Part shown: one piece after another, positions 25,016-32,949 of the stretch | Layout of the letters: every line of letters begins with the position of its first letter | Position numbering within the stretch: the stretch's first letter is position 1 | Assembly: GCF_030732865.1 (NCBI RefSeq) | Contig: NZ_JASHKB010000002.1 | Span: forward strand, 1-64,000 | Direction: 5' to 3' | Source: Roseitalea sp. MMSF_3546 | GTDB lineage: Bacteria; Pseudomonadota; Alphaproteobacteria; Rhizobiales; Rhizobiaceae | DNA length: 64,000 nucleotides | Notes under the pieces: model-generated | The model's input: the letters and a program-made list of their open reading frames with translations, nothing else | The model's database searches: none | What the model was told of the DNA's origin: nothing | Made by a program: the position numbers and the translations under genes

Positions 25016-25563
25016 CGGGCAGTGCGGACTTCAAGACGGAATTGCTCACCTCGATTCCCAGCCTACGCGCCTTCGCTCTTTCGCTTAGCGGCAATGCCGA
25101 CCGCGCCGACGATCTGGTGCAGGAAACGCTGGTCAAGGCGTGGCACAAGCAGAGCACATTCATGCCCGGCACCAATATGCGTGCCTGGCTGTTCACGATC
25201 CTGCGCAACGAGTTCTATTCGCAGATGCGCAAGAAGGGGCGCGAGGTGGCCGACGCCGACGGCGCGCTGACCGAAGGTCTGGCCGCGCACCCCGAGCAGT
25301 CGGGGAAACTCGACCTGCAGGACATGAAGACCGCGCTGCAGAAACTGCCCGAGGACCAGCGCGAAGCCATCATCCTGGTCGGCGCGTCGGGGCTGAGCTA
25401 CGAGGAGGCGGCGGAGGTCTGCGGCTGCGCCGTCGGCACGGTGAAGAGCCGCGTGTCGCGCGCGCGCACCAAGCTGGCCGAACTGCTCAAGATCGATGAC
25501 AGCAGCGACTACGGTCCCGATGCGGTCTCGACCCATGTGCTGGCAAAGCCGGCCGTGGCCTGA
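25012..25563 (+). CDS. ecfG: EcfG-type general stress sigma factor
   Basis: The protein is 183 residues, starting at the ATG within the nepR stop. Region 2 (NADRADDLVQETLVKAWHKQ, FMPGTNMRAWLFTILRNEFY) and region 4 (LPEDQREAIILVGASGLSYE, then VGTVKSRVSRARTKLAELL) are complete and separated by a short acidic linker, as in ECF15/EcfG. It should direct transcription from the GGAAC-N16/17-CGTT sites found around it. The frame is open far upstream, but the coupled start is clear. Confidence 0.95.
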   Translation: MTGSADFKTELLTSIPSLRAFALSLSGNADRADDLVQETLVKAWHKQSTFMPGTNMRAWLFTILRNEFYSQMRKKGREVADADGALTEGLAAHPEQSGKLDLQDMKTALQKLPEDQREAIILVGASGLSYEEAAEVCGCAVGTVKSRVSRARTKLAELLKIDDSSDYGPDAVSTHVLAKPAVA

Positions 25564-25580
25564 CCGGTTGGGAGGCGGGC

Positions 25581-26169
25581 ATGGCCCAGGCCGCCACGCT
25601 GACCGACATCGTCGACGAGCTGGAGCAGGCCAATGCCGGCCAAGCCATGTCGGTCAGCGAAATGGTCGGCGCATTCGGCAGTCGCGGCTTCGGCGCGCTG
25701 CTCGGCGCTCCCGCGCTGATATCGATCTCGCCGCTGGGCGCCCTGCCGGGCGCGTCGTTCGTGATCGCGTTCATCCTGATCCTGATCGGCGGCCAGTTCG
25801 CGCTCGGCCGCACGCAGCCCTGGTTGCCGGGCTATTTCGAACGCCTGACGGTGGATGCCGACAAGGTCGATGCCGCCACCGCCAAGATGCGGTCATGGAC
25901 GAGGCGGATCGACCGGGTGCTGGCGCCGCGCCTTCAATTCATGGTTTCGCGCCTTGGCGACCGGCTCATGGCAGCGGCGAGCGTGATCCTGGCGATTTCG
26001 TTCTTCCCGGTCATCCTGATCCCGTGGGCGGTGGTCATCCCGAGCCTGATCATATTGCCTGTTTGCAACGGCGATCGTCGCACGCGACGGGCTGAGCGCC
26101 GTGCTGGGCTGGGTCCTGTGCCCGGTCTGGCTGTGGGCGTTCTGGCGCTTCACCACGGTCGCGACATGA
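25581..26169 (+). pseudogene. ExoD-family membrane protein with a single-base frameshift
   Basis: The first about 160 codons encode an ExoD-like protein (DIVDELEQANAGQAMSVSEM, ALISISPLGALPGASFVIAF, WLPGYFERLTV, ILAISFFPVILIPWAVVIPS). At about 26057-26060 the frame changes. Omitting one C after the codon for Leu in IIL restores LFATAIVARDGLSAVLGWVL and a Trp-rich C-terminus ending at TGA 26167-26169. In the uncorrected frame the remainder is non-family sequence to 26510. Either the gene is recently broken or the base is a sequencing error. It is 17 bp after ecfG. ExoD proteins are linked to exopolysaccharide and envelope functions. Confidence 0.8.
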
Positions 26170-26193
26170 TGGACATCGACAATGGAGAGACAA

Positions 26194-26460
26194 ATGCCTG
26201 GAAAAGACCATGGACCGACGGTCAAACAAGACGAGGTCTATCAGAAACTGCGCGAGAAGGGCGCGTCGAAGGAAAAGGCGGCGCGTATTGCCAACGCACA
26301 GGCAAACCCCTCGCGAAAGCCGTCCAAGAAGGGCGGAAAATCAGATGCCTACGAGGAATGGACGCGCGACGATCTGTACGAGCGGGCCCGGGAGATCGGC
26401 ATCGAGGGCCGTTCGGAGATGTCCAGGGACGAACTGATCGACGCGCTGCGCAACCATTAG
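26194..26460 (+). CDS. Rho-N-domain small protein (SAP/Rho termination factor-like)
   Basis: The protein is 88 residues from the ATG at 26194, with GGAGAG 4-9 nt upstream. The N-terminal half is Lys-rich (KDHGPTVKQDEVYQKLREKG, EKAARIANAQANPSRKPSKK) and resembles DUF7218 proteins. The C-terminal part (WTRDDLYERAREIGIEGRSEM, LIDALRN) is a Rho N-terminal/SAP-like helix-extended-helix motif. It probably binds nucleic acid. It sits among stress genes. Confidence 0.82.
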   Translation: MPGKDHGPTVKQDEVYQKLREKGASKEKAARIANAQANPSRKPSKKGGKSDAYEEWTRDDLYERAREIGIEGRSEMSRDELIDALRNH

Positions 26461-26483
26461 CGGTGAAACCGGCCGGCCAAGGT

Positions 26484-26508
26484 GGAACCAGCCGGACGTG
26501 GCTGCGTT
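26484..26508 (+). promoter_or_regulatory. EcfG-type promoter for the aldehyde dehydrogenase
   Basis: GGAAC (26484-26488), 16 nt, CGTT (26505-26508) matches the consensus exactly, 122 bp before the start codon at 26631. Confidence 0.75.
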
Positions 26509-26630
26509 GAACCGGGGATCCAATTGGATCACCGTCCGGCCCGTCCCCAACTGGACGGTCGGGAGAGAGGCTGTTTCCTCCCCAAGTCCCCGTCAAGCCT
26601 CTCTCCCGCTCTTTCTTGCCGAGGTCCTCG

Positions 26631-27992
26631 ATGCCAGACAGCGTCAATCCCGCCACTGCCAGAACCGAAAAATCCTTTGCCCGCCACAGCGCTGAAGACG
26701 CAAGAAATGCGATCGGCAACGCTCGGGCGGCGTTCGAGGAATGGCGCGCAACGCCCGTCGCCGACCGGGCGGCGCTCCTGCGCAGGGTGGCCGAAGTGCT
26801 CGATGCGCGCCGCGACGAGATGGCGCGCCTTGCCACCACGGAAATGGGCAAGCGGATCGCCGAAGCGCGCGCCGAGGTCGAAAAGTGCGCGTGGGTGTGC
26901 CACTACTACGCAGACAATGCCGAAACCTTCCTGGCAGACGAGACGCGCGAGTCGAGCGCGGCCAAATCGTTCGTCCGCTATCAGCCGCTCGGCATCGTGC
27001 TGGCCGTCATGCCGTGGAACTTTCCCTACTGGCAAGTCTTCCGCTTTGCCGCGCCGGCGCTGATGGCGGGCAATGTCGGTCTTCTCAAGCACGCCAGCAA
27101 CGTGCCGCAATGTGCCATGGCAATCGAAGAAAGCTTTCTGGAGGCCGGGTTCCCACAGGGGGTGTTCGCATCCCTGCTGATCGGCTCCGATCAGGTCGAG
27201 GCGATCATCGCCGACGATCGCGTCCGCGCCGTCACGCTGACCGGCAGCGAGGCGGCGGGCCGCTCGGTGGCTGCCCTGGCAGGCAAGCACATCAAGCCCA
27301 GCGTGCTGGAACTTGGCGGCAGCGATCCGTTCGTCGTCATGCCGAGCGCCGATCTGGATGCGGCCGTGGAAACGGCCGTCGCCGCCCGCATGATCAACAA
27401 CGCGCAGTCGTGCATCGCCGCCAAGCGGTTCATCGTGCACAGCGACATCCATGCGCGATTTGTCGAGGCGATGGCCGACCGTTTCCAGGCGCTGAAGATC
27501 GGCGATCCGATGGACGAGGACACCGAGCTTGGCCCGCTGTCCAGCCGGCAGGCGCTCGAGGGGTTGGACGCACAGGTGCGTGCGCTGGCCGATGCCGGCG
27601 CCAGCGTGATCTGCGGCGGTGCGCCGGTCGACCGGCCGGGGCACTACTTCGAGCCGACGCTCATTGCGGACATTCCCGACAATGCCGGCACCCGGTTCGA
27701 GGAGCTGTTCGGTCCGGTCGCCATGGTCTTCGAGGCGGCGAGCATCGACGATGCGGTGCGGCTTGCAAACGAGACGCCATTCGGTCTGGGCAGTGCGGTC
27801 TGGACCCGCGATCAGGACGAGATCGATCATTTCGTCAATGCGATCGAAGCCGGATCGGTGTTCGTCAACCAGAAGGTGGCCTCCGACCCGCGCCTGCCAT
27901 TCGGCGGCGTCAAGAATTCGGGCTATGGCCGCGAACTCTCGCGCGAGGGCATTGTGGGCTTCGTCAACGTCAAGACCGTCTCGATCGCCTGA
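26631..27992 (+). CDS. NAD(P)-dependent succinate-semialdehyde dehydrogenase-like
   Basis: The protein is 453 residues from the ATG at 26631; a TTG 15 nt upstream is also in frame. It has the aldehyde dehydrogenase fold with GIVLAVMPWNFPYWQV, the active-site Glu227 in LELGGSDPF, and catalytic Cys261 in NNAQSCIAAKRF. Overall it resembles the short GabD/Sad group. It would oxidise succinate semialdehyde or a related aldehyde to the acid. It is a single gene under an exact stress promoter and converges on the kinase gene. Confidence 0.9.
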   Translation: MPDSVNPATARTEKSFARHSAEDARNAIGNARAAFEEWRATPVADRAALLRRVAEVLDARRDEMARLATTEMGKRIAEARAEVEKCAWVCHYYADNAETFLADETRESSAAKSFVRYQPLGIVLAVMPWNFPYWQVFRFAAPALMAGNVGLLKHASNVPQCAMAIEESFLEAGFPQGVFASLLIGSDQVEAIIADDRVRAVTLTGSEAAGRSVAALAGKHIKPSVLELGGSDPFVVMPSADLDAAVETAVAARMINNAQSCIAAKRFIVHSDIHARFVEAMADRFQALKIGDPMDEDTELGPLSSRQALEGLDAQVRALADAGASVICGGAPVDRPGHYFEPTLIADIPDNAGTRFEELFGPVAMVFEAASIDDAVRLANETPFGLGSAVWTRDQDEIDHFVNAIEAGSVFVNQKVASDPRLPFGGVKNSGYGRELSREGIVGFVNVKTVSIA

Positions 27993-28008
27993 AAATCCCT
28001 GATTTGCG

Positions 28009-28995
28009 TCAGTGAAACTGCGTGCCGGCGACGGTGAGCGTATAGACGACGCCATCGGGCCTGAGCTCGAGCGTGCCGCTGCCGTCGACGGCGCGCGGCA
28101 CGATGCGTTCGAGCATGGTCTTGCCGAAGCTTGTCTCGTTGTGCGTGGGTGAGGGCTGTGCCGCCGAGCGTTCATGCCAGGTTATCCTGGCGACCGGCGG
28201 CTCGGACTTGGAATGGATGACCTCGCAGCGGATCTTCACATTGCCCCCGGTCTGGACCAGGGCACCATGCACGAGTGCGTTGGTGACCAGTTCGTGCAGG
28301 GCCAGGCCGATATGCAGCCCCGCATTGGGCCGCAGGTTCGGATCGTCGCCGCTCACCTCGATGCGGGCGCCGCCGAGCTGGACGACGTTGATCACCTGGT
28401 GATCGACCAGTTCGCGAAAGCGGGCGCCGCGCCAGTCGCTGTCGGTGATCACGTCCTGGGACTTGGACAGCGACTGGACGCGGCCGGTGAACGCCCGCAG
28501 GAACCCGTCGATGCTGCGTGCCGAGCGCGCGGTCTGCGCCGACAGGCCCAACACCATGGCCAGCATGTTCTTCGAGCGGTGCGACACCTCCAGAAGCAGG
28601 GTCTTCAAGGTCGCTTCGCGCTGCTTTTCGAGCGTGGTGTCCATGGAGGAACACAGGTAACCCTCGATCGCCCCGTTCGCACCGGTCAGCGGCTCGACCG
28701 AAACCTTGAGGTGGCACTGCGCACCCATCGGGATGATTTCCGTGCGCGGGGAGAGTTCGACCGTCTGGCGCGTGCCGCCGTCGCCGGCGCGTTCCTTGGC
28801 GCGCTGGAAGGCGGCGACGCTTTCGGCGTCAAAAACGTCGGCATCGGTCTTTCCGACAAGGTCCTGGCTGGCCCAGATCGACTGCAGGTTAACGAACCAC
28901 TGGAAACGTCCCTTCGCGTCCTGTGCGAAAATGGTCACCGGCGATCCCGACAAGGCTGTCGCCAGCGACTTGAAATCTGGGTTTTTTGAGGGCAT
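28009..28995 (-). CDS. Soluble HWE/HisKA_2 sensor histidine kinase
   Basis: The protein is 328 residues from the ATG at 28995. A PAS domain (about 15-125, ending GYLCSSMDTTLEKQREATL) precedes the phospho-acceptor box LLLEVSHRSKNMLAMVLGL with His139. The ATPase part has LHELVTNALVHGAL, a WHE motif in RITWHERS, and FGKTMLERIVPRAV. There is no transmembrane segment. Such kinases commonly phosphorylate PhyR, and this gene lies 91 bp downstream of phyR on the same strand. Confidence 0.9.
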   Translation of the reverse strand: MPSKNPDFKSLATALSGSPVTIFAQDAKGRFQWFVNLQSIWASQDLVGKTDADVFDAESVAAFQRAKERAGDGGTRQTVELSPRTEIIPMGAQCHLKVSVEPLTGANGAIEGYLCSSMDTTLEKQREATLKTLLLEVSHRSKNMLAMVLGLSAQTARSARSIDGFLRAFTGRVQSLSKSQDVITDSDWRGARFRELVDHQVINVVQLGGARIEVSGDDPNLRPNAGLHIGLALHELVTNALVHGALVQTGGNVKIRCEVIHSKSEPPVARITWHERSAAQPSPTHNETSFGKTMLERIVPRAVDGSGTLELRPDGVVYTLTVAGTQFH

Positions 28996-29086
28996 TGCGA
29001 GAGATCGTCGGTGAGTTGCCTGAACCCCCTCCAATTTAGGGTCGGGCGCGCCGATTTGCAGCGCCCCTTTGCGTGACGATCCTGTC

Positions 29087-29881
29087 TCAGGCCGCCTTTT
29101 GCCGGGCCTGCGAGAAGAAGAGCGCCTGGCTGATCAATGCACCCACGGTCTGCGGATGGAACGGCTTGGTCACCAGATAAGCCGGCTCGGGCCGCTCGCC
29201 CGTCAGGAGCCGTTCGGGAAACGCCGTGATGAAGATGACGGGAACGTCGACTGACTTGAGAATGTCGTTGACCGCATCGAGCCCGGAACTGCCATCGGCG
29301 AGCTGGATATCGGCCAGGACGATGCCCGGTCGTTCCTTTTCGAAGGCGGCCAGCGCCTCCGCGTGGGTGCGCGCAATGCCGGTGACACGGTGCCCCAGTT
29401 CCTCGACCATCGCCTCGACGTCCATCGCGATCAGCGGCTCGTCCTCGATGATCAGCACGCTGGTGGCGACCTGCTGGGCTATGTCGCGCGATGCCTGGTC
29501 GATCAGCCTGTCGACCTCGCCCGCCGAAACGCCCAGAATCTCGGCGCTGTCCTGGCGGTCGAAGCCTTCCACCGCGGTCAGAAGGAACGCCTGGCGCGGA
29601 AGCGGCGCGATCGCCTGCAGATTGCGCTCGGCGCCTTCATTGGACATGTTGCCCGGCTGCTCGCCGCGCAGATTCACATCGAGCGAGGACCACAGCGCAA
29701 CGAACGCCCTGTAAAGGCCGACGCGGGCATCGTCGCTCTCGGGAAAGACGGACGGATCGGCGACGAGCGCCTCGAGCAGGGCCGCGACATAGGCATCGCC
29801 AGCCTGTTGCGAACCCGTAAGGGCCCGTGCGAACCTTCGCAGAAGGGGGATATGGGGTGTAATGCGTGCTGCGAGCGACAT
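29087..29881 (-). CDS. phyR: PhyR anti-anti-sigma response regulator
   Basis: This 264-residue protein has the PhyR layout: a sigma-like N-terminal domain (1-125, with LPRQAFLLTAVEGFDRQDSA and VSAGEVDRLIDQA) and a C-terminal receiver (140-256). The receiver has acidic Glu146/Asp147, the phospho-acceptor Asp191 in VLADIQLADG, and VTKPF. When phosphorylated it releases the sigma-like domain to sequester NepR and free EcfG. It is divergent from a second nepR gene, with an exact EcfG promoter in between. Confidence 0.96.
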   Translation of the reverse strand: MSLAARITPHIPLLRRFARALTGSQQAGDAYVAALLEALVADPSVFPESDDARVGLYRAFVALWSSLDVNLRGEQPGNMSNEGAERNLQAIAPLPRQAFLLTAVEGFDRQDSAEILGVSAGEVDRLIDQASRDIAQQVATSVLIIEDEPLIAMDVEAMVEELGHRVTGIARTHAEALAAFEKERPGIVLADIQLADGSSGLDAVNDILKSVDVPVIFITAFPERLLTGERPEPAYLVTKPFHPQTVGALISQALFFSQARQKAA

Positions 29882-29916
29882 ATAGTCTTCCTCCTGTCCG
29901 GACCGTCACACAAATC

Positions 29917-29942
29917 AACGTGCGTTGACCGTTGCCGGTTCC
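29917..29942 (-). promoter_or_regulatory. EcfG-type promoter for phyR
   Basis: On the minus strand, GGAAC (29942-29938), 17 nt, CGTT (29920-29917) is an exact match 36 bp before the phyR start. Confidence 0.85.
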
Positions 29943-29949
29943 CGGTCGT

Positions 29950-29974
29950 GGAACATTTTTCGTGCTCAGGCGTT
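29950..29974 (+). promoter_or_regulatory. EcfG-type promoter for the second nepR
   Basis: GGAAC (29950-29954), 16 nt, CGTT (29971-29974) is an exact match 35 bp before the nepR copy 2 start. It lies back to back with the phyR promoter, with only 7 bp between the two -35 elements. Confidence 0.85.
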
Positions 29975-30008
29975 GATGGGCCTGATACGGGGAAAGGGCA
30001 AGGTTAAC

Positions 30009-30215
30009 ATGACAACGGCGAACACCAACAGGGCCGAGAAGAAGGGGGAGGATGCCGCCGATTCCGGGCAGGGAGGCGATGAGGCGGCGGTACGGAAGAT
30101 CGGGGAGAAGCTGCGCGAAAGCTATGAAGAGGTCGTCAATGCCCCGGTTCCGGACCGGTTCAAGGCGCTGCTCGACCAGCTCGAGCAGAACGAAAAGCCG
30201 GACGACACGGGATGA
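30009..30215 (+). CDS. NepR-family anti-sigma factor (copy 2)
   Basis: The protein is 68 residues from the ATG at 30009. The core KIGEKLRESYEEVVNAPVPDRFKALLDQLEQ aligns with copy 1 (IGQRLKSAYQAMVEAPVPDR), but the N-terminus is different and acidic (RAEKKGEDAADSGQGGDEAA). It has no sigma factor gene beside it. It may tune the threshold of the response or act on a second EcfG elsewhere. Confidence 0.9.
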   Translation: MTTANTNRAEKKGEDAADSGQGGDEAAVRKIGEKLRESYEEVVNAPVPDRFKALLDQLEQNEKPDDTG

Positions 30216-30235
30216 TCGCCATCGCGACGGGCCGA

Positions 30236-30604
30236 TCAGCGGCTCAGTGCCCTGACGAGGGCATCGCGCAGATCGGCATCGCTGAAGGGCTTGCGCAAGA
30301 TGATCCGCGCGCCATCGAGCAACGGGTCATCCATGCCCTCGTGATCGGTGGTCACGATCACGAGCGTTGCACCGGTGTCGGCGACAAGTCCGAGCAGTTC
30401 GCGCCGCCTGCCGTCGGCGGCCCGGTAGTCGACAACGGCGATGTCGGCGGCGAAGTCGGCGCCGGGCATGAATTCGAGCGCTTCGGCGGGTCGCAGGATG
30501 GTGACCTTGCCGGCACCCAGATCGAGCGCTGTCTGCTCGATGTTCATGGCGATGAGCAGCTTGTCTTCGATGATCAGCATCGTCCAGCCAGCGGGATGCG
30601 CCAT
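30236..30604 (-). CDS. Stand-alone receiver-domain response regulator
   Basis: The protein is 122 residues from the ATG at 30604, with AAGGAAG upstream. It is a single CheY-like receiver: acidic pair in MLIIEDK, acceptor Asp in IAVVDYRAADG, Thr in VIVTTDHEG and Lys in ILRKPF. No output domain is present. Single-domain receivers beside phyR often modulate phosphate flow from HWE kinases in general stress signalling, so that role is suggested. Confidence 0.87.
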   Translation of the reverse strand: MAHPAGWTMLIIEDKLLIAMNIEQTALDLGAGKVTILRPAEALEFMPGADFAADIAVVDYRAADGRRRELLGLVADTGATLVIVTTDHEGMDDPLLDGARIILRKPFSDADLRDALVRALSR

Positions 30605-30701
30605 GGGTCTTCCTTTGATTGATCGGCCCATTCGTCTAGCAGGTCCCGCCGTTTGCGGCTTTTAACTTTGACATAGCCCGTCACCGGGATCGGGGAGGCC
30701 G

Positions 30702-31469
30702 ATGACACCGCCCACCACACCGCCATCGAACACGCGCGCCATACCCTGCGAGAAGTGTCCCTTGCGCTCTTCGGGTCATTTCCGGGACTTCGAAAACGAT
30801 GAGGAACTGGCCTTCGTCTCCCATTTCAAGCGCGGCGAACTGCTGGCCGAGGCGCGCTCGACGCTGTTTGTCGAGGGCACCAACAGCCCGCATCTGTACA
30901 CGGTGATTTCCGGGTGGGGGTTTCGCTACAAGACCCTGCAGGACGGCCGGCGGCAGATCCTAAACTATGTCATGCCGGGCGATTTCGTCGGCTTGCAGGC
31001 CTCGCTGATGCGCGAGATGCAGCACGCGGTCGAATGTCTTTCGGACATGCGGCTGTGCCTTTTCGAGCGCAGCCGCCTGATGGAGCTTTACAGCCGGAAC
31101 CCCTCGCTGGGTTTCGACATCACGTGGATCGCGGCGCGCGACGAGCGGATCCTCGATGAACATCTGCTCAGCGTCGGCCGCCGCACGGCCGTCGAGCGCA
31201 CCGCCTATCTGCTCGCCTACATTCAGGCGCGCGCGAAGGCCGTCGGTCTATTCGAGGGTGATGACGTCGACATTACGCCGCTGACGCAGCAACACCTGGC
31301 CGACACACTGGGCCTGTCGCTCGTGCACACCAACAAGACGCTGCGCAAGCTTCAGGATCTGAAGGTGATTGCCTGGCGCGAGGCGGGGGTGCGCGTGCTC
31401 GACATCGATCGGTTGTGCGACATTGCCGGCTGGCAGGGCCTGCCGGACGAGAAGCGGCCCTTCGTTTGA
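30702..31469 (+). CDS. Crp/Fnr-family transcriptional regulator
   Basis: This 255-residue protein starts with a CEKCPLRSSGHFRDF segment, then a cyclic-nucleotide-type sensor barrel (about 35-150) and a C-terminal HTH_Crp domain (LTQQHLADTLGLSLVHTNKTLRKLQDL). Only two N-terminal Cys are close together, so an Fnr-type iron-sulfur cluster with four Cys is not supported. A TTGACA-like element sits just upstream (30669-30674). Target genes are unknown. Confidence 0.9.
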   Translation: MTPPTTPPSNTRAIPCEKCPLRSSGHFRDFENDEELAFVSHFKRGELLAEARSTLFVEGTNSPHLYTVISGWGFRYKTLQDGRRQILNYVMPGDFVGLQASLMREMQHAVECLSDMRLCLFERSRLMELYSRNPSLGFDITWIAARDERILDEHLLSVGRRTAVERTAYLLAYIQARAKAVGLFEGDDVDITPLTQQHLADTLGLSLVHTNKTLRKLQDLKVIAWREAGVRVLDIDRLCDIAGWQGLPDEKRPFV

Positions 31470-31509
31470 AAGGCCACCCATGTGACGATGTCCGCGCGGC
31501 GCGGTGCGC

Positions 31510-31809
31510 CTACTGCACACCCGATGTCCAGGTGGGCCGCGCCTTGTGCTTTTCGGCCTTCTGGTCGGCCTGACCACTCTTGACCGATTCGATCGCCCGC
31601 TCGATCATGCGCAGATCGGGATGATCGCCGCCCTCGGCGATCTGATCGTCGTCGCGCTCGCGGGCGAGCGCGTCGGTCTTCATCTGTTCGAGACGTTTGA
31701 TCTTTTCCTGATCGGTCCATTCGCCATGGGCGGCGACCTGCTCGGGCGTCATGTCACGCTCGGGGCCGAGCGCGCCGCTGATGATGGACGGGTTGCGATT
31801 TGTCGACAT
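31510..31809 (-). CDS. Small hydrophilic protein, unknown
   Basis: The protein is 99 residues from the ATG at 31809, with CAAGGGAG upstream. It starts MSTNRNPSIISGALGPERDM and is rich in charged residues (DQEKIKRLEQMKTDALARER), with a likely helical middle and no membrane span. I do not recognise the family. It follows the Dps/PLDc_N genes on the same strand, 117 bp downstream, and may belong to the same stress operon. Confidence 0.7.
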   Translation of the reverse strand: MSTNRNPSIISGALGPERDMTPEQVAAHGEWTDQEKIKRLEQMKTDALARERDDDQIAEGGDHPDLRMIERAIESVKSGQADQKAEKHKARPTWTSGVQ

Positions 31810-31926
31810 TGCACACTCCCTTGCCGCAATGCAGGCGCGAGCGCCTCGGTCGCGCCCGCGTCCTGCGTCATCGGTCACGCGGCGGCCTCCGAACCCTCAG
31901 GCGGGCTCGGGCACGCCGGGCCGATT

Positions 31927-32124
31927 TCAGGTGGCGTGCCTGTTGCGCCCCTTGGGGCCGAACAGCAGCCAGATGATCAGGCCGACGACGGGCACGACGA
32001 TGATCAGCACCGTCCACAGCACCTTGGCGCCGGTCGATGCGGCCGACTGGAATATGCTGTAGATCGCCCAGACCATGGCGATCAGCAGCAGCAGGCCGAG
32101 AAGGCCTCCGGTCTCGATGCCCAT
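31927..32124 (-). CDS. PLDc_N-domain small membrane protein
   Basis: This 65-residue protein has two transmembrane helices (about 5-25 and 34-55) and the C-terminal motif WLLFGPKGR typical of PLDc_N (phospholipase D nuclease N-terminal) proteins. The domain alone has no catalytic residues. It lies 4 bp after the Dps gene. Confidence 0.85.
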   Translation of the reverse strand: MGIETGGLLGLLLLIAMVWAIYSIFQSAASTGAKVLWTVLIIVVPVVGLIIWLLFGPKGRNRHAT

Positions 32125-32128
32125 CGGA

Positions 32129-32635
32129 TCACTCCGTGATCAGCGCGCGCAGCATCCAGACCACCTGCTCGTGAAAGGTCAGGCGGGCGGTCAGCATGTC
32201 GTGCGTGACCAGATCGTGCTTGTCCTCGGCCATCTCGGCGGCCTGGCGCATGTTGCGGATGGCGGCCTCGTGATCGCCGATCAGATCGGCGATCATGTCA
32301 TGGGCCGAACGCGCCGAGGCGGCGGTCGAAACCACCGATTCATCGGGTCCGGCCGCATCGGAGATGGGCGCCCGGTGTCCGAGCGCGCGAATGCGTTCGG
32401 CGATGTCGTCGGCAGCTTCGAACAGGTTCTTGTACTGCTCCTCGGTCATCTCGTGGACCGCATGGAAAAGCGGGCCGACCACGTTCCAGTGATAGATGTG
32501 GGTCTTGATGACCAGATAGTAGGTATCGGTGAGAACCGAGGAAAGCGCTTCGGCGATCTGCCTGCGCGAATCGGCATCGATCCCGGTCGAAACCTGCTCC
32601 CTGCTTAGCTCGGGCTTCAGGACGGCTTGGGTCAT
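32129..32635 (-). CDS. dps: Dps-family ferritin-like DNA-protection protein
   Basis: This 168-residue four-helix protein has the Dps ferroxidase pattern at the subunit interface: IKTHIYHWNVVGPLFHAVHE and EAADDIAERIRALG. It would store iron and protect DNA from oxidative damage. It lies between the 59-residue membrane protein gene (70 bp upstream) and the PLDc_N gene (4 bp downstream), all downstream of one exact EcfG promoter. Confidence 0.93.
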   Translation of the reverse strand: MTQAVLKPELSREQVSTGIDADSRRQIAEALSSVLTDTYYLVIKTHIYHWNVVGPLFHAVHEMTEEQYKNLFEAADDIAERIRALGHRAPISDAAGPDESVVSTAASARSAHDMIADLIGDHEAAIRNMRQAAEMAEDKHDLVTHDMLTARLTFHEQVVWMLRALITE

Positions 32636-32705
32636 TGGCGGTGTCCTTTCTCGTGCTCTGGCTGTCTCGTGGCGTGTGTGAAGACGGCGCGCGCCTTGCG
32701 GTGCA

Positions 32706-32885
32706 TCATCCGGGAACGGGCTCGACGCCCGGAGCGCCGATGTTGTCGGTCACCGCATCATTGTCGATGACCTCCAAGACGATCGCGCCGACGGCCGCAA
32801 GCAGCAGCCCGGCGATGAGGATGGTCAGCACCCGACGTCCGCCGCGCCCCTGGCGCGCCTGTTCGGGATCCAGTTTGGTGGTCAT
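32706..32885 (-). CDS. Small single-span membrane protein, unknown
   Basis: The protein is 59 residues from the ATG at 32885, with GGAGACC upstream. The layout is a basic N-terminus (DPEQARQGRGGRRV), one transmembrane helix (about 19-40) and a short acidic tail ending GVEPVPG. I do not recognise a family. It is the first gene after the EcfG promoter at 32922-32946. Confidence 0.7.
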   Translation of the reverse strand: MTTKLDPEQARQGRGGRRVLTILIAGLLLAAVGAIVLEVIDNDAVTDNIGAPGVEPVPG

Positions 32886-32921
32886 TTGGTCTCCTTGTCC
32901 GCTTGCGCGGTGTTCATCCGC

Positions 32922-32946
32922 AACGCACGCGGCGACGAAGGGTTCC
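32922..32946 (-). promoter_or_regulatory. EcfG-type promoter for the dps operon
   Basis: On the minus strand, GGAAC (32946-32942), 16 nt, CGTT (32925-32922) is an exact match 37 bp before the 59-residue gene. It lies just inside the 3' end of the phospholipase D-like gene or directly beside it. Confidence 0.8.
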
Positions 32947-32949
32947 CGC

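Noticed and set aside
30702-31469. Oxygen-sensing Fnr with an iron-sulfur cluster
   Set aside because: Only one closely spaced Cys pair is present in the N-terminus; the four-Cys pattern is missing.
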